Source: Dehalococcoidia bacterium
Lineage (GTDB): Bacteria > Chloroflexota > Dehalococcoidia > Tepidiformales > Tepidiformaceae
Assembly: GCA_022824925.1 (NCBI GenBank)
Contig: JAJDYW010000024.1
Span: 62,001 to 126,000 of the forward strand
DNA: 64,000 nt
Direction of reading: 5' to 3'
Shown here in pieces: positions 56,314 through 64,000 of this stretch (within the stretch, counting starts at the first letter, position 1; every line of letters begins with the position of its first letter). The position numbers and the translations under genes were made by a program. Below the pieces are notes generated by a model that was not told where the DNA came from, made no database searches, and was given only the letters and a program-made list of their open reading frames with translations.

Positions 56314-57945
56314 GTGCCGCGAGCGCCTGCCGCGATCGAGCTCGCGAGGCGGGCAGCGGGTATCCGCGGGCCCGCCTGGCTGTGGGTCGCGGCGCTGATC
56401 ATCGCCGCCCTCTTCGCGGTGCCGGTCGGGTACCTCGTCGTCCGCACCATCACCGAGGGGAGCGACACCCTCGAGGTGCTGTTTTCGAGCGCGACCGCCA
56501 GGCCCCTCGCGAACACCCTGCTCCTCGCCGTGACCGTCTCGGCGGCTACGGCGGGCGTGGGGACGCTGCTGGCCTGGCTGACGATGCGCACGGACCTGCC
56601 GTTGCGGGGGATGTGGCGGGTGGTGTGCCCTCTTCCACTGGTGCTGCCGTCGTTCGTGGCGGGAGCGGCGTTCCTGGCCGCGGTCTCGCCCGGAGGGCTG
56701 GCGGAGGAAGTGCTGAACCCCATCGGGCTGGAGGCGCCGGCCCGCATCGAGGGCTTCTGGGGGGCGTTCTTCGTCCTCACGGCCGTGTCCTTCCCCTACG
56801 TGTACCTGCCGGCGGCGGCCCGTGTCGGGGCGCTGCCGCCCTCGCTGGAGGAAGCATCGCGGTTGCTCGGGGAAGGTTCGCTCGGCACGTTCCGCCGGGT
56901 GGTGTGGCCGCAGGTGCGGGGCGCGGTGCAGGCGGGCACGCTCCTCGTGTTCCTGTACGTGGTGAGCGACTTCGGCGTGGTCAAGCTAATGGGCTACGAA
57001 ACGCTCTCCACCAACGTCTTCGTGAACCGCCTCTACAACGCGCCCCTGGCCTTCTCCCTGGGACTCATCCTGGCGGTCGTGGCGCTGGCCGTCGCCGGGC
57101 TGGAGCGGGCATCGGCGAACCGCTCCCCGGCGCAGCTGGCGCCCGGCGGGTCGCGGGGGCGGCGCGTGGCCCTCGGCCCGTGGAGAGCGCCGGCGATGCT
57201 GGCGCCGCTGGTCGCCGTGGGAGCCGGCCTGATCGCCCCGGTGGTGGTCCTGGCCTGGTGGGGCTTCCGGGGCCTGGCCGGGGAAGGCAGCGGCTTCGAC
57301 CGCACCAGCGTCGACGTGAGCGCCCTCGGCGAGCCCGTGCTGAACACCGTCGTCGCCGGTGTCGTGACGGCGGCAGTGGCGGTGGTCGTGGTGCTGCCGC
57401 TGGCCTACCTCACGACGCGCTACGGGGGACGGGCGGCGGGGGCGGTCCACACGATCGTGGCGGGGAGCTTCGCCGTACCGGGGCTGCTCATCGCGCTGGC
57501 GGTCGTGTTCATGGCGCTCAAGGTCCCCGGCCTGAGCTTCCTCTACCTCTCGCTGCCGCTGCTGATCTTCGCCTACGTGGTCCACTTCGGCGTGCAGGCG
57601 CTACGGAGCGCGGAGGTGGGCGTCGCAACGGTCGACCGGCGGCTGGAGGAGGCCGCCCAGACGCTCGGGGCGGGTCGGTTGCGGCGGCTCCTGCGCGTCG
57701 ACCTGCCGCTCATGACGCCGGCGCTGGCAGCGGGCGGAGGGCTCGTCCTGCTCTCCACGATGAAGGAGCTCCCGGCGACGCTGCTGGCCTCGCCCATCGG
57801 CTTCGAGACGCTGGCCACGCGCATCTGGAACGCGGAAGAGGACGGCTTCCTCGCCGACATGGGCCTCGCGAGCGTGGTCCTGGTCGCGGTCTCGCTGGTG
57901 CTGACGTGGCTGCTCGTGATCCGGAACTCGGAGCACCTGCGCTAG
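56314..57945 (+). CDS. ABC importer permease, double-length fused type (FbpB/ThiP-like)
   Basis: A 543-residue permease with about twelve helices made of two tandem BPD-transporter domains. Each half has its EAA loop: EEASRLLGEGSLGTFRRVVWPQ in the first and EEAAQTLGAGRLRRLLRVDLPLM in the second. Fused permeases of this length are typical of ferric-iron and thiamine importers. GTG start, 1 bp after the ATPase stop and without a clear ribosome site, so translation is probably coupled. The substrate is undetermined. Iron or thiamine is most likely. Confidence 0.9.
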   Translation: MPRAPAAIELARRAAGIRGPAWLWVAALIIAALFAVPVGYLVVRTITEGSDTLEVLFSSATARPLANTLLLAVTVSAATAGVGTLLAWLTMRTDLPLRGMWRVVCPLPLVLPSFVAGAAFLAAVSPGGLAEEVLNPIGLEAPARIEGFWGAFFVLTAVSFPYVYLPAAARVGALPPSLEEASRLLGEGSLGTFRRVVWPQVRGAVQAGTLLVFLYVVSDFGVVKLMGYETLSTNVFVNRLYNAPLAFSLGLILAVVALAVAGLERASANRSPAQLAPGGSRGRRVALGPWRAPAMLAPLVAVGAGLIAPVVVLAWWGFRGLAGEGSGFDRTSVDVSALGEPVLNTVVAGVVTAAVAVVVVLPLAYLTTRYGGRAAGAVHTIVAGSFAVPGLLIALAVVFMALKVPGLSFLYLSLPLLIFAYVVHFGVQALRSAEVGVATVDRRLEEAAQTLGAGRLRRLLRVDLPLMTPALAAGGGLVLLSTMKELPATLLASPIGFETLATRIWNAEEDGFLADMGLASVVLVAVSLVLTWLLVIRNSEHLR

Positions 57946-57964
57946 GCGCTAGCCGGCCGCCACC

Positions 57965-58873
57965 CTACCCGCTGCGAGCGATCACGTTCTCGCCGAACCA
58001 GGCGATGTCGTCGTAGTCCGACGAGGAGATCGCGACTTCCTCGACGCCGACCGCGTCGAAAGCGGCGATCTGCTCGAGCATGTGGTCGCCGTCGCCGAAG
58101 AGGACGCCGCCGTGGTCCCACTGGGTGACCAGCTCGGAACGGCCCCAGCCGCGCGCCATGTGGGCGATGCCGCCGGCGATCTGGTCGGCTGCCTCCTGCG
58201 TCTGGCCGCGGGCGAGGATGAGGTCGGAGGTGATGGCGAGGTCGGCGGGGTCGCGCCCGGCCTCCTCGCAGGCGGCAGCGGCGTGCTCGGTCAGCTCGGC
58301 GACCTGCGCGGGCCCGAGCTGCCAGGTATTGAGCGCATCGGCCTGGCGGGCGGCCATCCGCAGGAGGGCGCCCCGCCGGTTCAGCCCGATCATGATGGGC
58401 GGGTGGGGCTGCTGGACCGGCTTCGGCCCGAACGTGGCCCCGCCCTCGAGGCGGTAGTGCTCGCCCTCGAGCTCGGTCGTCTCCTCCGTCCAGAAGGACT
58501 TGAGAATGCGGATGCCCTCCTCGAGCTGATCAACCCGCCCGAGGAAGTCGAGCATTTCGAACCCGTACGGCTCGAAGTCGGCGTGCTCGTAGGCAGTGCC
58601 GATGCCGAGCACGGCGCGGCCGTTCGAGAGGGTATCGACCGTCGCGACCTGCTTGGCGAGCTGCAGGGGGCTGTGGAAGGGCATCCCCGTGACGTGCGTG
58701 CCGAGCCGCATCTTCTCCGTGCGGGCCGCCACCCAGGCCAGGTAGGTCCACGCATCGGGCGTGTCGAAGGAGGGGTGGTCGACGACGTTGAAGGTCTCGA
58801 AGCCGAGCTCGTCGACCTCGGCGATGTGGTCGTTGAGGGCGCCGCCGCTGGTGGCGACGAGTCCGAACTTCAC
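57965..58873 (-). CDS. LLM-class (luciferase-like, F420-type) oxidoreductase
   Basis: A 302-residue TIM-barrel protein of the bacterial luciferase superfamily, usually binding F420 or FMN. It has MKFGLVATSGG, DELGFETFNVVDHPSF, ARTEKMRLGTHVTGMPFHSPLQLAKQVATVDTLSNGRAVLGIGTAYEHADFEPYG and PPIMIGLNRRGALLRMAARQADALNTW. These are the canonical blocks. The cofactor cannot be fixed by eye, though F420 is common in this subgroup. Last gene of the operon. GTG start overlapping the previous stop (GTGA). Confidence 0.9.
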   Translation of the reverse strand: MKFGLVATSGGALNDHIAEVDELGFETFNVVDHPSFDTPDAWTYLAWVAARTEKMRLGTHVTGMPFHSPLQLAKQVATVDTLSNGRAVLGIGTAYEHADFEPYGFEMLDFLGRVDQLEEGIRILKSFWTEETTELEGEHYRLEGGATFGPKPVQQPHPPIMIGLNRRGALLRMAARQADALNTWQLGPAQVAELTEHAAAACEEAGRDPADLAITSDLILARGQTQEAADQIAGGIAHMARGWGRSELVTQWDHGGVLFGDGDHMLEQIAAFDAVGVEEVAISSSDYDDIAWFGENVIARSG

Positions 58874-59685
58874 GGCGACGAGGTTCCGGCGGAGGAGTTG
58901 CCGGGGGCCTGCGTCGCCAACTGCTCGAGGTCATCGACCTTGCCGAACATGTAGGGCAGGAAGGACTCGCCGGGGACGCGGGTCAGGATCTCGCCGTGGG
59001 TGTAGGTGTCGCCTTCGCTGTAGCTGACTCCCAGGACCTCGCGGATGGGGATGTCGGCGACGGGGTCGTGGGGGGACTCGCGCAGGAGCACCTCGCCCTC
59101 AAGGCGCTCGACGAGTCGCGTGCGGCCGGTGTGGCGCACGCGCACGAGCACGGGGTCGTTGTCGAAGCCGCGGCCGTCGGGGGCGGGCATGAACTTGAAG
59201 TAGAAGCGCGAGCTCTCGCGCGACTCGCCCGGTTCGAGCTGCTCGACGACGCGCCCGCGGACCTCGATGTAGACCCGCCCGTAGCGCTCGATCGTGCCCG
59301 TGACCTCATCACCGTCGCGGCGGACGTGGATGTTGGCGACCTTCTTGGGTTCGCCGTACAGCTCGCGGCCGAAGATGACGGCGCTGTCAGTCGACATGGG
59401 CATGGTGATGGGGTAGTCGCCGACGATGCCCTCGTACTGGCAGCGGACGTTGAGACCGCCCGCGCCGAACGGCTGGAGCGTGTTGCTGACGCCGATATGG
59501 GAGACGCTGGCGGAGGCGATGGGCTCGTCCGTGGGTTCGAGGGGCGGGGGGAGGATGGCCGCGATCACGTCGGGGTCGGTACGGAACGTGGCGGCGATGC
59601 CCCGGAACGACTCGAATTCGGGGGTCGCGTAGAGCTTCTGGAGGCGGCGGACCTCCTCGAGAGTCTTCACGTAGCGGAGCTGCAT
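58870..59685 (-). CDS. Acetoacetate decarboxylase family protein
   Basis: A 271-residue ADC-like protein. The Schiff-base lysine of acetoacetate decarboxylase lies in a GEPKK motif, which is present here as RELYGEPKKVANI. PPPLEPTDEPIASASVSHIGVSN and GDYPITMPMSTDSAVIFG fit the family barrel. It may decarboxylate a beta-keto acid or, like many ADC-like proteins, catalyse an aldol or dehydratase reaction. AGGAGG precedes the ATG. In an operon with an SDR and an LLM oxidoreductase, it probably acts in a ring or side-chain degradation route. Confidence 0.88.
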   Translation of the reverse strand: MQLRYVKTLEEVRRLQKLYATPEFESFRGIAATFRTDPDVIAAILPPPLEPTDEPIASASVSHIGVSNTLQPFGAGGLNVRCQYEGIVGDYPITMPMSTDSAVIFGRELYGEPKKVANIHVRRDGDEVTGTIERYGRVYIEVRGRVVEQLEPGESRESSRFYFKFMPAPDGRGFDNDPVLVRVRHTGRTRLVERLEGEVLLRESPHDPVADIPIREVLGVSYSEGDTYTHGEILTRVPGESFLPYMFGKVDDLEQLATQAPGNSSAGTSSP

Positions 59686-59721
59686 GCGTGCCTCCTGGCG
59701 GGCTGGGTGGAAGATGCGGGG

Positions 59722-60558
59722 TCAGTCCATGCGGCTGCCGCCGTCGACGTTGAGCGCCTGGCCCGTCATGTAGGACGAGTCGTCGGAGGCGAGGAAGGCG
59801 ACGACGGCGGCCTGCTCTTCGACGGTGGCCTGGCGGCCCATGAGGAGGCGGGCGCGGATGGCGGCCTTGGAGGTGCCGGGCTCCATGCCAGCGACCTCGT
59901 CGTAGCGGCCGAAAGTGCCGTCCATCATGTCGGTATCCGTCGAGCCGGGGCAGACGATGTTGACGCGGATGTTGTCCTTCGCGAGCTCGAGGGCGAGCTG
60001 CTGGGTGAGGCCGTGCATCGCCCACTTGGTCGCGCAGTAGGCGCCGTAGTTGGGGATGCCGATGCGGCCCGCCGTGGAGGAGATGTTGACGATGCTGCCG
60101 CCGCCACCCTTCACCATCTCCCGCCCGACGGCGCGGATGGTGTGATAGAGGCCGTGGAGGTTCACATCGACGGTTTCGTACCAGTTCTCGTCGGTCATCT
60201 CGAGGATGGGGGCGGCGCCCGCCTCGCTGGGGAGGGCGGCGTTGTTCACGAGGATGTGGATGCCGCCGAGCTCGGCCACCGCCGCATCGACGGCGCCCTG
60301 GAGGTCGTCCTTGTCGGTCACGTCGCAGTCGAGCGCGAGGGCGCGGCGGCCCATGCCTCGCACCTCCTCGGCCACGCTCTCGATGCCCCTCCAGCCCATC
60401 TCCTGCTCGTGCGGGGGGAAGGTGGAGGGGTCGCGTTGCCGCGCCGTGACGACGATGTCGGCGCCCTCCTCGGCGAGACGCAGCACGATCGCGCGCCCGA
60501 TGCCACGGTAGCGTCCGGCGCCCGTCACGAGCGCGACGCGGCCGTCGAGCCTAGTCAT
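59722..60558 (-). CDS. Short-chain dehydrogenase/reductase (SDR)
   Basis: A 278-residue classical SDR. The NAD(P) loop is VTGAGRYRGIGRAIVLRLAEEG, two residues longer than the standard TGxxxGxG. LVNNAALPSE is the NNAG motif, SIVNISSTAG gives the catalytic Ser, and YGAYCATKWA is the YxxxK active site. The C-terminus ends SYMTGQALNVDGGSRMD, the usual SDR tail. The ATG lies inside the end of the upstream SnoaL-like gene (8-bp overlap). The likely role is oxidation of a hydroxyl group on the operon's substrate. Confidence 0.92.
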   Translation of the reverse strand: MTRLDGRVALVTGAGRYRGIGRAIVLRLAEEGADIVVTARQRDPSTFPPHEQEMGWRGIESVAEEVRGMGRRALALDCDVTDKDDLQGAVDAAVAELGGIHILVNNAALPSEAGAAPILEMTDENWYETVDVNLHGLYHTIRAVGREMVKGGGGSIVNISSTAGRIGIPNYGAYCATKWAMHGLTQQLALELAKDNIRVNIVCPGSTDTDMMDGTFGRYDEVAGMEPGTSKAAIRARLLMGRQATVEEQAAVVAFLASDDSSYMTGQALNVDGGSRMD

Positions 60559-61042
60559 CGAATGGTCCGCCGGTGATGGCGCCCAGGTCCTCCCACTTCA
60601 TGGCGCGGCGCCGGTTCCAGTGCTCGACCCAGCTATCGACGAACCCCTGCCCGCCGTGGTGGTAGTCGACCTCAAGGGTGACCTCGCCCTCGTCGTTGAA
60701 CTCGAGGCGGGACACGCCTTCGAACGAGCGCCACTTGCCGTAGTTCTCGTCGTTCTCGTCCACCACCTGGGAGTAGGCCATCCAGAGGATGCAGATGCCG
60801 CGGTGGTTCTCGGCGACATAGACCTCCTCCACGGGGACGCGGAGGGTGATGCCGACCTTGCGGCTGGCCCAGAACTGGCGGATCTCTTCCTTGCCGCGCA
60901 AGGCCTCGGCGTGGCTGACGATGTCGCGCATGACGGCGTCATCCGAGAACCACTGGTCGGGGCCGTAGGGATCGCCGCTGCTCCAGCCGCCCTCCTCGAA
61001 GAGCTTACGTCCGGTCTCGATGTCGTTCGGTCCGACGGGCAT
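60551..61042 (-). CDS. SnoaL-like (NTF2-fold) protein, copy 2
   Basis: A 163-residue NTF2-like protein. It reads MPVGPNDIETGRKLFEEGG, then DQWFSDDAVMRDIVSHAEALRGKEEIRQFW, RVPVEEVYVAENHRGICILWMAYSQVVDENDENYGKWRSFEGVSRLEFNDEGEVTLEVDYHHG. This is the usual helix pair and curved sheet of SnoaL-like cyclases, isomerases or small-molecule-binding proteins. It is a close paralog of the next upstream gene. AGGAGG lies before the ATG at 61042. An earlier in-frame ATG would start in the promoter. Function unknown, likely enzymatic or binding in this catabolic operon. Confidence 0.85.
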   Translation of the reverse strand: MPVGPNDIETGRKLFEEGGWSSGDPYGPDQWFSDDAVMRDIVSHAEALRGKEEIRQFWASRKVGITLRVPVEEVYVAENHRGICILWMAYSQVVDENDENYGKWRSFEGVSRLEFNDEGEVTLEVDYHHGGQGFVDSWVEHWNRRRAMKWEDLGAITGGPFDD

Positions 61043-61067
61043 GGGGTGCCACCTCCTGTGCGGGCGC

Positions 61068-61073
61068 ATGATA
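61068..61073 (-). promoter_or_regulatory. TATCAT -10 box before SnoaL-like copy 2
   Basis: TATCAT on the minus strand lies 25 nt before the ATG, with AGGAGG between. It would give an internal operon promoter. The 84-bp gap between the two paralogs supports this. Confidence 0.4.
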
Positions 61074-61126
61074 ACGGGGACGGCAGGCCGGAGTGGGAAC
61101 GGGCGGGCGGGTGGCCGGGGAGCTTC

Positions 61127-61618
61127 CTAGGCGCCCGTGATGGCGCCGAGATCCTTCCAGTCCATGGCGCGGCGGGCGTTCCAGTGCTCGACCCAGCTAT
61201 CGCACATGCCCTGGACGCCGTGGTGGTAGTCGACCTCGAGAGTGACCTCGCCCTCGTCGTTGAACTCGAGGCGGGACATCCCCTCGAAGCAGCGCCACTT
61301 GCCGTAGTGCTCGTCGTTCTCGTCGGTGATCTGGGAGTAGGCCATCCACATGACGGCGACGCCGCGGTGGTTCTCGGCGACGTAGATCTCCTCGGCGGGA
61401 ACGCGGACGGCCATGCCGACCTTGCGGTTGCGCCAGAAGCTGCCCCAGAACTCGCGGATCGCGTCCTTGCCGCGCATGGCACCGTCGTAGTTGACGATGT
61501 CGCGCATGACGGCATCGTCGGCGAACCACTGGTCGGGTCCATAGAGGTCGCCGCTGCCCCAGCCGCCGTCCCCGAAGAGCTGGCGGGCCGTCTCGATGTC
61601 GTTGGGTCCGACGGGCAT
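61127..61618 (-). CDS. SnoaL-like (NTF2-fold) protein, copy 1
   Basis: A 163-residue paralog of the downstream protein. Long identical stretches include MPVGPNDIET, DDAVMRDIV, VAENHRG and SRLEFNDEGEVTLEVDYHHG. It carries a three-residue insertion (GSFW region) and ends ITGA, four residues shorter. An AGGAGG site precedes the ATG. Tandem copies with diverged middles suggest either two substrates or a heteromer. Position between a MoaD-like gene and its paralog puts it in the catabolic operon. Confidence 0.85.
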   Translation of the reverse strand: MPVGPNDIETARQLFGDGGWGSGDLYGPDQWFADDAVMRDIVNYDGAMRGKDAIREFWGSFWRNRKVGMAVRVPAEEIYVAENHRGVAVMWMAYSQITDENDEHYGKWRCFEGMSRLEFNDEGEVTLEVDYHHGVQGMCDSWVEHWNARRAMDWKDLGAITGA

Positions 61619-61651
61619 GGGGAGCCTCCTGTGCGAGGTTGCGAATACAGC

Positions 61652-61918
61652 CTAGCCGCCGCCGATGGCGGGGACGAACTGGATCTCAGTGGCCTCCGTT
61701 ACCGGCTGGAGGAGGCCGAGGTGGTTCGTTTCGCCGTCGATGGCGGCCACGATCTCGGGGATGAGGGCGCCATCCTCGTCGAGGAGGCGCTCCTTCATGC
61801 CGGGGAAGCGCTCGTCGAGGGCGTTGATGACCTGCCGCAGGTTGCGGCCGGGGACGTCGACGGTGCGAGCGCCCCCGGTGAGCCCCTCGAGCAGCGCGGG
61901 GATGAAGACGGTGGCCAC
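61652..61918 (-). CDS. MoaD/ThiS-family sulfur-carrier protein
   Basis: An 88-residue ubiquitin-fold protein that ends in Gly-Gly-Gly (AIGGG), the tail that is thiocarboxylated in MoaD and ThiS. VFIPALLEGLTGGARTVDVPG, LRQVINALDERFPGMKERLLDEDG and a C-terminal VTEATEIQFVPAIGGG fit the family. It lies 10 bp after the molybdenum hydroxylase gene, with a GTG start. It may serve molybdopterin synthase in general, or this operon specifically. No MoaE is in the window. Confidence 0.88.
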   Translation of the reverse strand: MATVFIPALLEGLTGGARTVDVPGRNLRQVINALDERFPGMKERLLDEDGALIPEIVAAIDGETNHLGLLQPVTEATEIQFVPAIGGG

Positions 61919-61928
61919 GATCCGCTCG

Positions 61929-64000
61929 CTAGTCCTCCTCGGGGACCGCTCCCAGCGACTTGAGGACGTTGCCGGGCGACATCGGCAGGTGCGTCATGCG
62001 CACGCCGGTGGCGTCGTGGATGGCGTTGGCGATGGCGGCCATGGGCGGCACGAGGGGTACTTCGCCCACGCCCCGGATGCCGTAGGGATGGCCGGGGTTG
62101 GGCACCTCCACGAACTGGGTGTCGATCATGGGGAGGTCGAGGCTGGTGGGCATGCGGTAGTCGAGGAAGCTGGAGTTCGACATGGTGCCGTTCTCCTGCC
62201 ACACGTACTCCTCGTGGAGGGCCCAGCCGATGCCCTGCACGGCGCCGCCCTGCATCTGCCCCTCGACGTAGCTGGGGTGGATGGCCGTGCCGACATCCTG
62301 GATGCAGGTGAAGCGCAGGATGTCGACCTTGCCCGTGTCGGGGTCGACCTCGACATCGACGATGTTGCCGGCGAAGGCGGGTCCCACGCGGGTGGGGTTG
62401 GAGCTGGCGGAGGCGCTGATGGGGCCGCCCGTGCGCAACTGCTTCCCGGCGACGTCCTTCCAGCTGATCTGCTTGTCGCCGACCGAGAAGACGCCGTCCC
62501 CGTAGCCGACGTCGTCGGCGTCGGCCTCGAGAAGGATGGCGGCGCGCTCGGTCATCTGGCGCTTCACGTCCTCGGCGGCGTTGATGGTGGCGATGCCAGT
62601 CGAGAAGGCGGTGCGGCTGCCGCCGGTCACGCCCGTCCAGCCGATCGAGTCGGTGTCGCCGACGGTGGGCTGCACATCCTCGGCGGCAAGGCCGAGGGCC
62701 TCGGCCGCCTGCATCGCGAGGACCGCGCGCATGCCGCCGATATCGACGGAGCCGGTCACGAGCCCGATCGTGCCGTCGGCGTTGACGGTGACGGTGGCGG
62801 AGGACTGGTTGCCGCCGTTGAACCAGAAGCCCATGGCGACACCGCGCCCGCGGTTCGGGCCCTCGATGGGCGCCGAGTAGTGCGGGTGGTTTACGATCGC
62901 CTCCTCGACCTCCTCGCAGCCGATGGTGGGGAAGGGCATGCCGTTGGGCATGCGGTCGCCCTCCTTCGTGGCGTTGCGGCGGCGGAAGTCCATGGGCTCC
63001 ATGCCGACCTTCTCGGCGAGCTCATCGATGACGCTCTCGACGGCGAAGGCGGCCTGGGGAGAGCCGGGGGCGCGGTAGGCGCCCACCTTCGGCTTGTTCA
63101 CAACGACGTCGTACCCATCGACGACGAGGTGCTCGATATCGTAGGGCGCGAGGGCGGTGGAGGCGCCGGCGCCGACGGGGGAGCCGGGGAAGGCGCCCGC
63201 CTCGTAAGCCATCCACAGCTCGGCGGCGGTGATATCGCCCTCGTCGGTGGTCCCGACTCGGGCGCGGATGGTGGTGGCGGAGGTGGGGCCGGAGGCCTCG
63301 AACACCTCGGTGCGGCTCATGGTGACCTTCACGGGCTGGCCGCTCTTCTTCGAGAGGAGCGCGGCCACGGGGTCGACGTGGACGTAGGTCTTGGCGCCGA
63401 AGCCGCCGCCGATCTCCATGGGGATGACGGTGACCTTGCCCTCGGGCACGCCGAGGATGGCGGCCGCCTGGCCGCGGATGCCGAAGGCGCCCTGCGTGCT
63501 CGTCCAGATGGTCACGTGGCCGTCGGGGGCCCAGCGGGCGGTGGAGGTGTGGGGCTCGATGTAGCCCTGGTGGACGGTGCTCGTGGTGAACTCGCGCTCG
63601 ACGATGACGTCCGCCTTCGCGAAGCCCTCGTCGAGGTCGCCGCGCTTGAACTGGAGATGGCTGGCGACGTTGCTGTGCACGCCCGTGTCGTCGCCACGAG
63701 TGAAGCGCTCGGCGATGGACCGGGTCGTCATGGTCTCGTGGAGGAGGGGGGCATCCTCGCGCATGGCGTCGAGGGCACTGAGGACCACGGGAAGGGGCTC
63801 GTACTCGACCTCGATCAGGTCGAGGGCTTCCTCGGCGACGTGCGGGTTGAGGGCGGCAACGGCGGCGACGGCATGGCCCTTGTAGAGCACCTTCTCGAGG
63901 GCAAGGCAGTTCTCGCCGAGCAGGCGGGCGTTCCCCATCGTCTCGCCGAAGTCGATCATCATGTCCTGCGCGATGGGCACGTCGGCGCCGGTGACAACGG
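61929..64000 (-). CDS. Molybdenum hydroxylase large subunit, xanthine-dehydrogenase family (N-terminus beyond window)
   Basis: Catalytic Moco subunit of a xanthine oxidase-family hydroxylase. At least 690 residues are in the window and the frame stays open at the right edge. It has a Moco motif GGGFGAK, TSTQGAFGIRGQAA, AYRAPGSPQAAFA, TGVTGGSRTAF, GGAVQGIGWALHEEY and the active-site Glu in GIRGVGEVPLVPP. The AYRCSFR loop that marks form I CO dehydrogenase is absent, so it is not a true CODH. Such enzymes hydroxylate N-heterocycles or aldehydes. The small subunits expected upstream lie outside the window. Confidence 0.93.
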   Translation of the reverse strand, partial: VVTGADVPIAQDMMIDFGETMGNARLLGENCLALEKVLYKGHAVAAVAALNPHVAEEALDLIEVEYEPLPVVLSALDAMREDAPLLHETMTTRSIAERFTRGDDTGVHSNVASHLQFKRGDLDEGFAKADVIVEREFTTSTVHQGYIEPHTSTARWAPDGHVTIWTSTQGAFGIRGQAAAILGVPEGKVTVIPMEIGGGFGAKTYVHVDPVAALLSKKSGQPVKVTMSRTEVFEASGPTSATTIRARVGTTDEGDITAAELWMAYEAGAFPGSPVGAGASTALAPYDIEHLVVDGYDVVVNKPKVGAYRAPGSPQAAFAVESVIDELAEKVGMEPMDFRRRNATKEGDRMPNGMPFPTIGCEEVEEAIVNHPHYSAPIEGPNRGRGVAMGFWFNGGNQSSATVTVNADGTIGLVTGSVDIGGMRAVLAMQAAEALGLAAEDVQPTVGDTDSIGWTGVTGGSRTAFSTGIATINAAEDVKRQMTERAAILLEADADDVGYGDGVFSVGDKQISWKDVAGKQLRTGGPISASASSNPTRVGPAFAGNIVDVEVDPDTGKVDILRFTCIQDVGTAIHPSYVEGQMQGGAVQGIGWALHEEYVWQENGTMSNSSFLDYRMPTSLDLPMIDTQFVEVPNPGHPYGIRGVGEVPLVPPMAAIANAIHDATGVRMTHLPMSPGNVLKSLGAVPEED

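Noticed and set aside
58996..61963. Long plus-strand frames opposite the catabolic operon
   Set aside because: Antisense shadows; all seven minus-strand genes show clear family motifs.
61929..64000. Aerobic CO dehydrogenase (coxL)
   Set aside because: The AYRCSFR active-site loop is absent; the sequence has AYRAPGSPQ instead.

Overview
The window is about 64 kb of very GC-rich bacterial chromosome. It carries 65 protein-coding genes with short gaps and many 1-14 bp overlaps. I found no rRNA, tRNA, CRISPR array, insertion sequence or prophage. The window fits Chloroflexota, probably Dehalococcoidia or a relative. The reasons are strong GC bias at third codon positions, a fused transaldolase/glucose-6-phosphate isomerase, class III CoA-transferase and F420-type (LLM) oxidoreductase genes, and a dcw cluster with ftsA and ftsZ. 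The taxon is an inference. Both edges cut a gene: the Rel (p)ppGpp synthetase/hydrolase lacks its C-terminus on the left, and a molybdenum hydroxylase lacks its N-terminus on the right.

Layout. 1-9.5 kb: rel diverges from hisS, followed by a small HTH protein, a degenerate HAD protein, two tandem GNAT acetyltransferases, and pheS-pheT with a coupled 66-residue Cys protein. 9.7-17.3 kb: a membrane-anchored molybdopterin oxidoreductase with an internal twin-arginine motif, coupled to a thioredoxin/NHL lipoprotein; a stand-alone Lrp-type ligand domain; moeA; a methyltransferase; and a moaB-trmD pair on the other strand. 17.4-33.8 kb: a dcw division/peptidoglycan operon in the order mraZ, rsmH, ftsL-like, class B PBP, murF, mraY, murD, ftsW, murG, murC, murB, ddl, ftsQ, ftsA, ftsZ. 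It starts with a near-consensus promoter and three MraZ boxes, has no murE, and ends in a strongly folded convergent intergenic region. 34-45.6 kb: an alpha/beta hydrolase, an ABC exporter with truncated hemoglobin, GDPD plus thioesterase, DoxX diverging from oligoribonuclease, an MNT-HEPN toxin-antitoxin pair, and a transketolase / transaldolase-PGI / inositol phosphatase operon. 45.8-58 kb: two-subunit fumarase, methylmalonyl-CoA mutase large subunit, a class III aminotransferase, CoA-transferase, zinc alcohol dehydrogenase, RidA, a nucleotidyltransferase, and an ABC importer with a double-length permease. 58-64 kb: a seven-gene catabolic-looking operon (molybdenum hydroxylase, MoaD-like protein, two SnoaL-like paralogs, SDR, acetoacetate-decarboxylase-like protein, LLM oxidoreductase).

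Two themes run through the window. First, molybdenum: two molybdoenzymes and three cofactor-biosynthesis or sulfur-carrier genes (moeA, moaB/mog, moaD-like) lie in 64 kb. Second, transcription starts: TAnnnT hexamers recur either 5-11 nt before a start codon, which suggests leaderless mRNAs, or about 24-33 nt before a start codon, mostly with a Shine-Dalgarno sequence in between. The rel/hisS divergent pair appears to share one symmetric -10 element.
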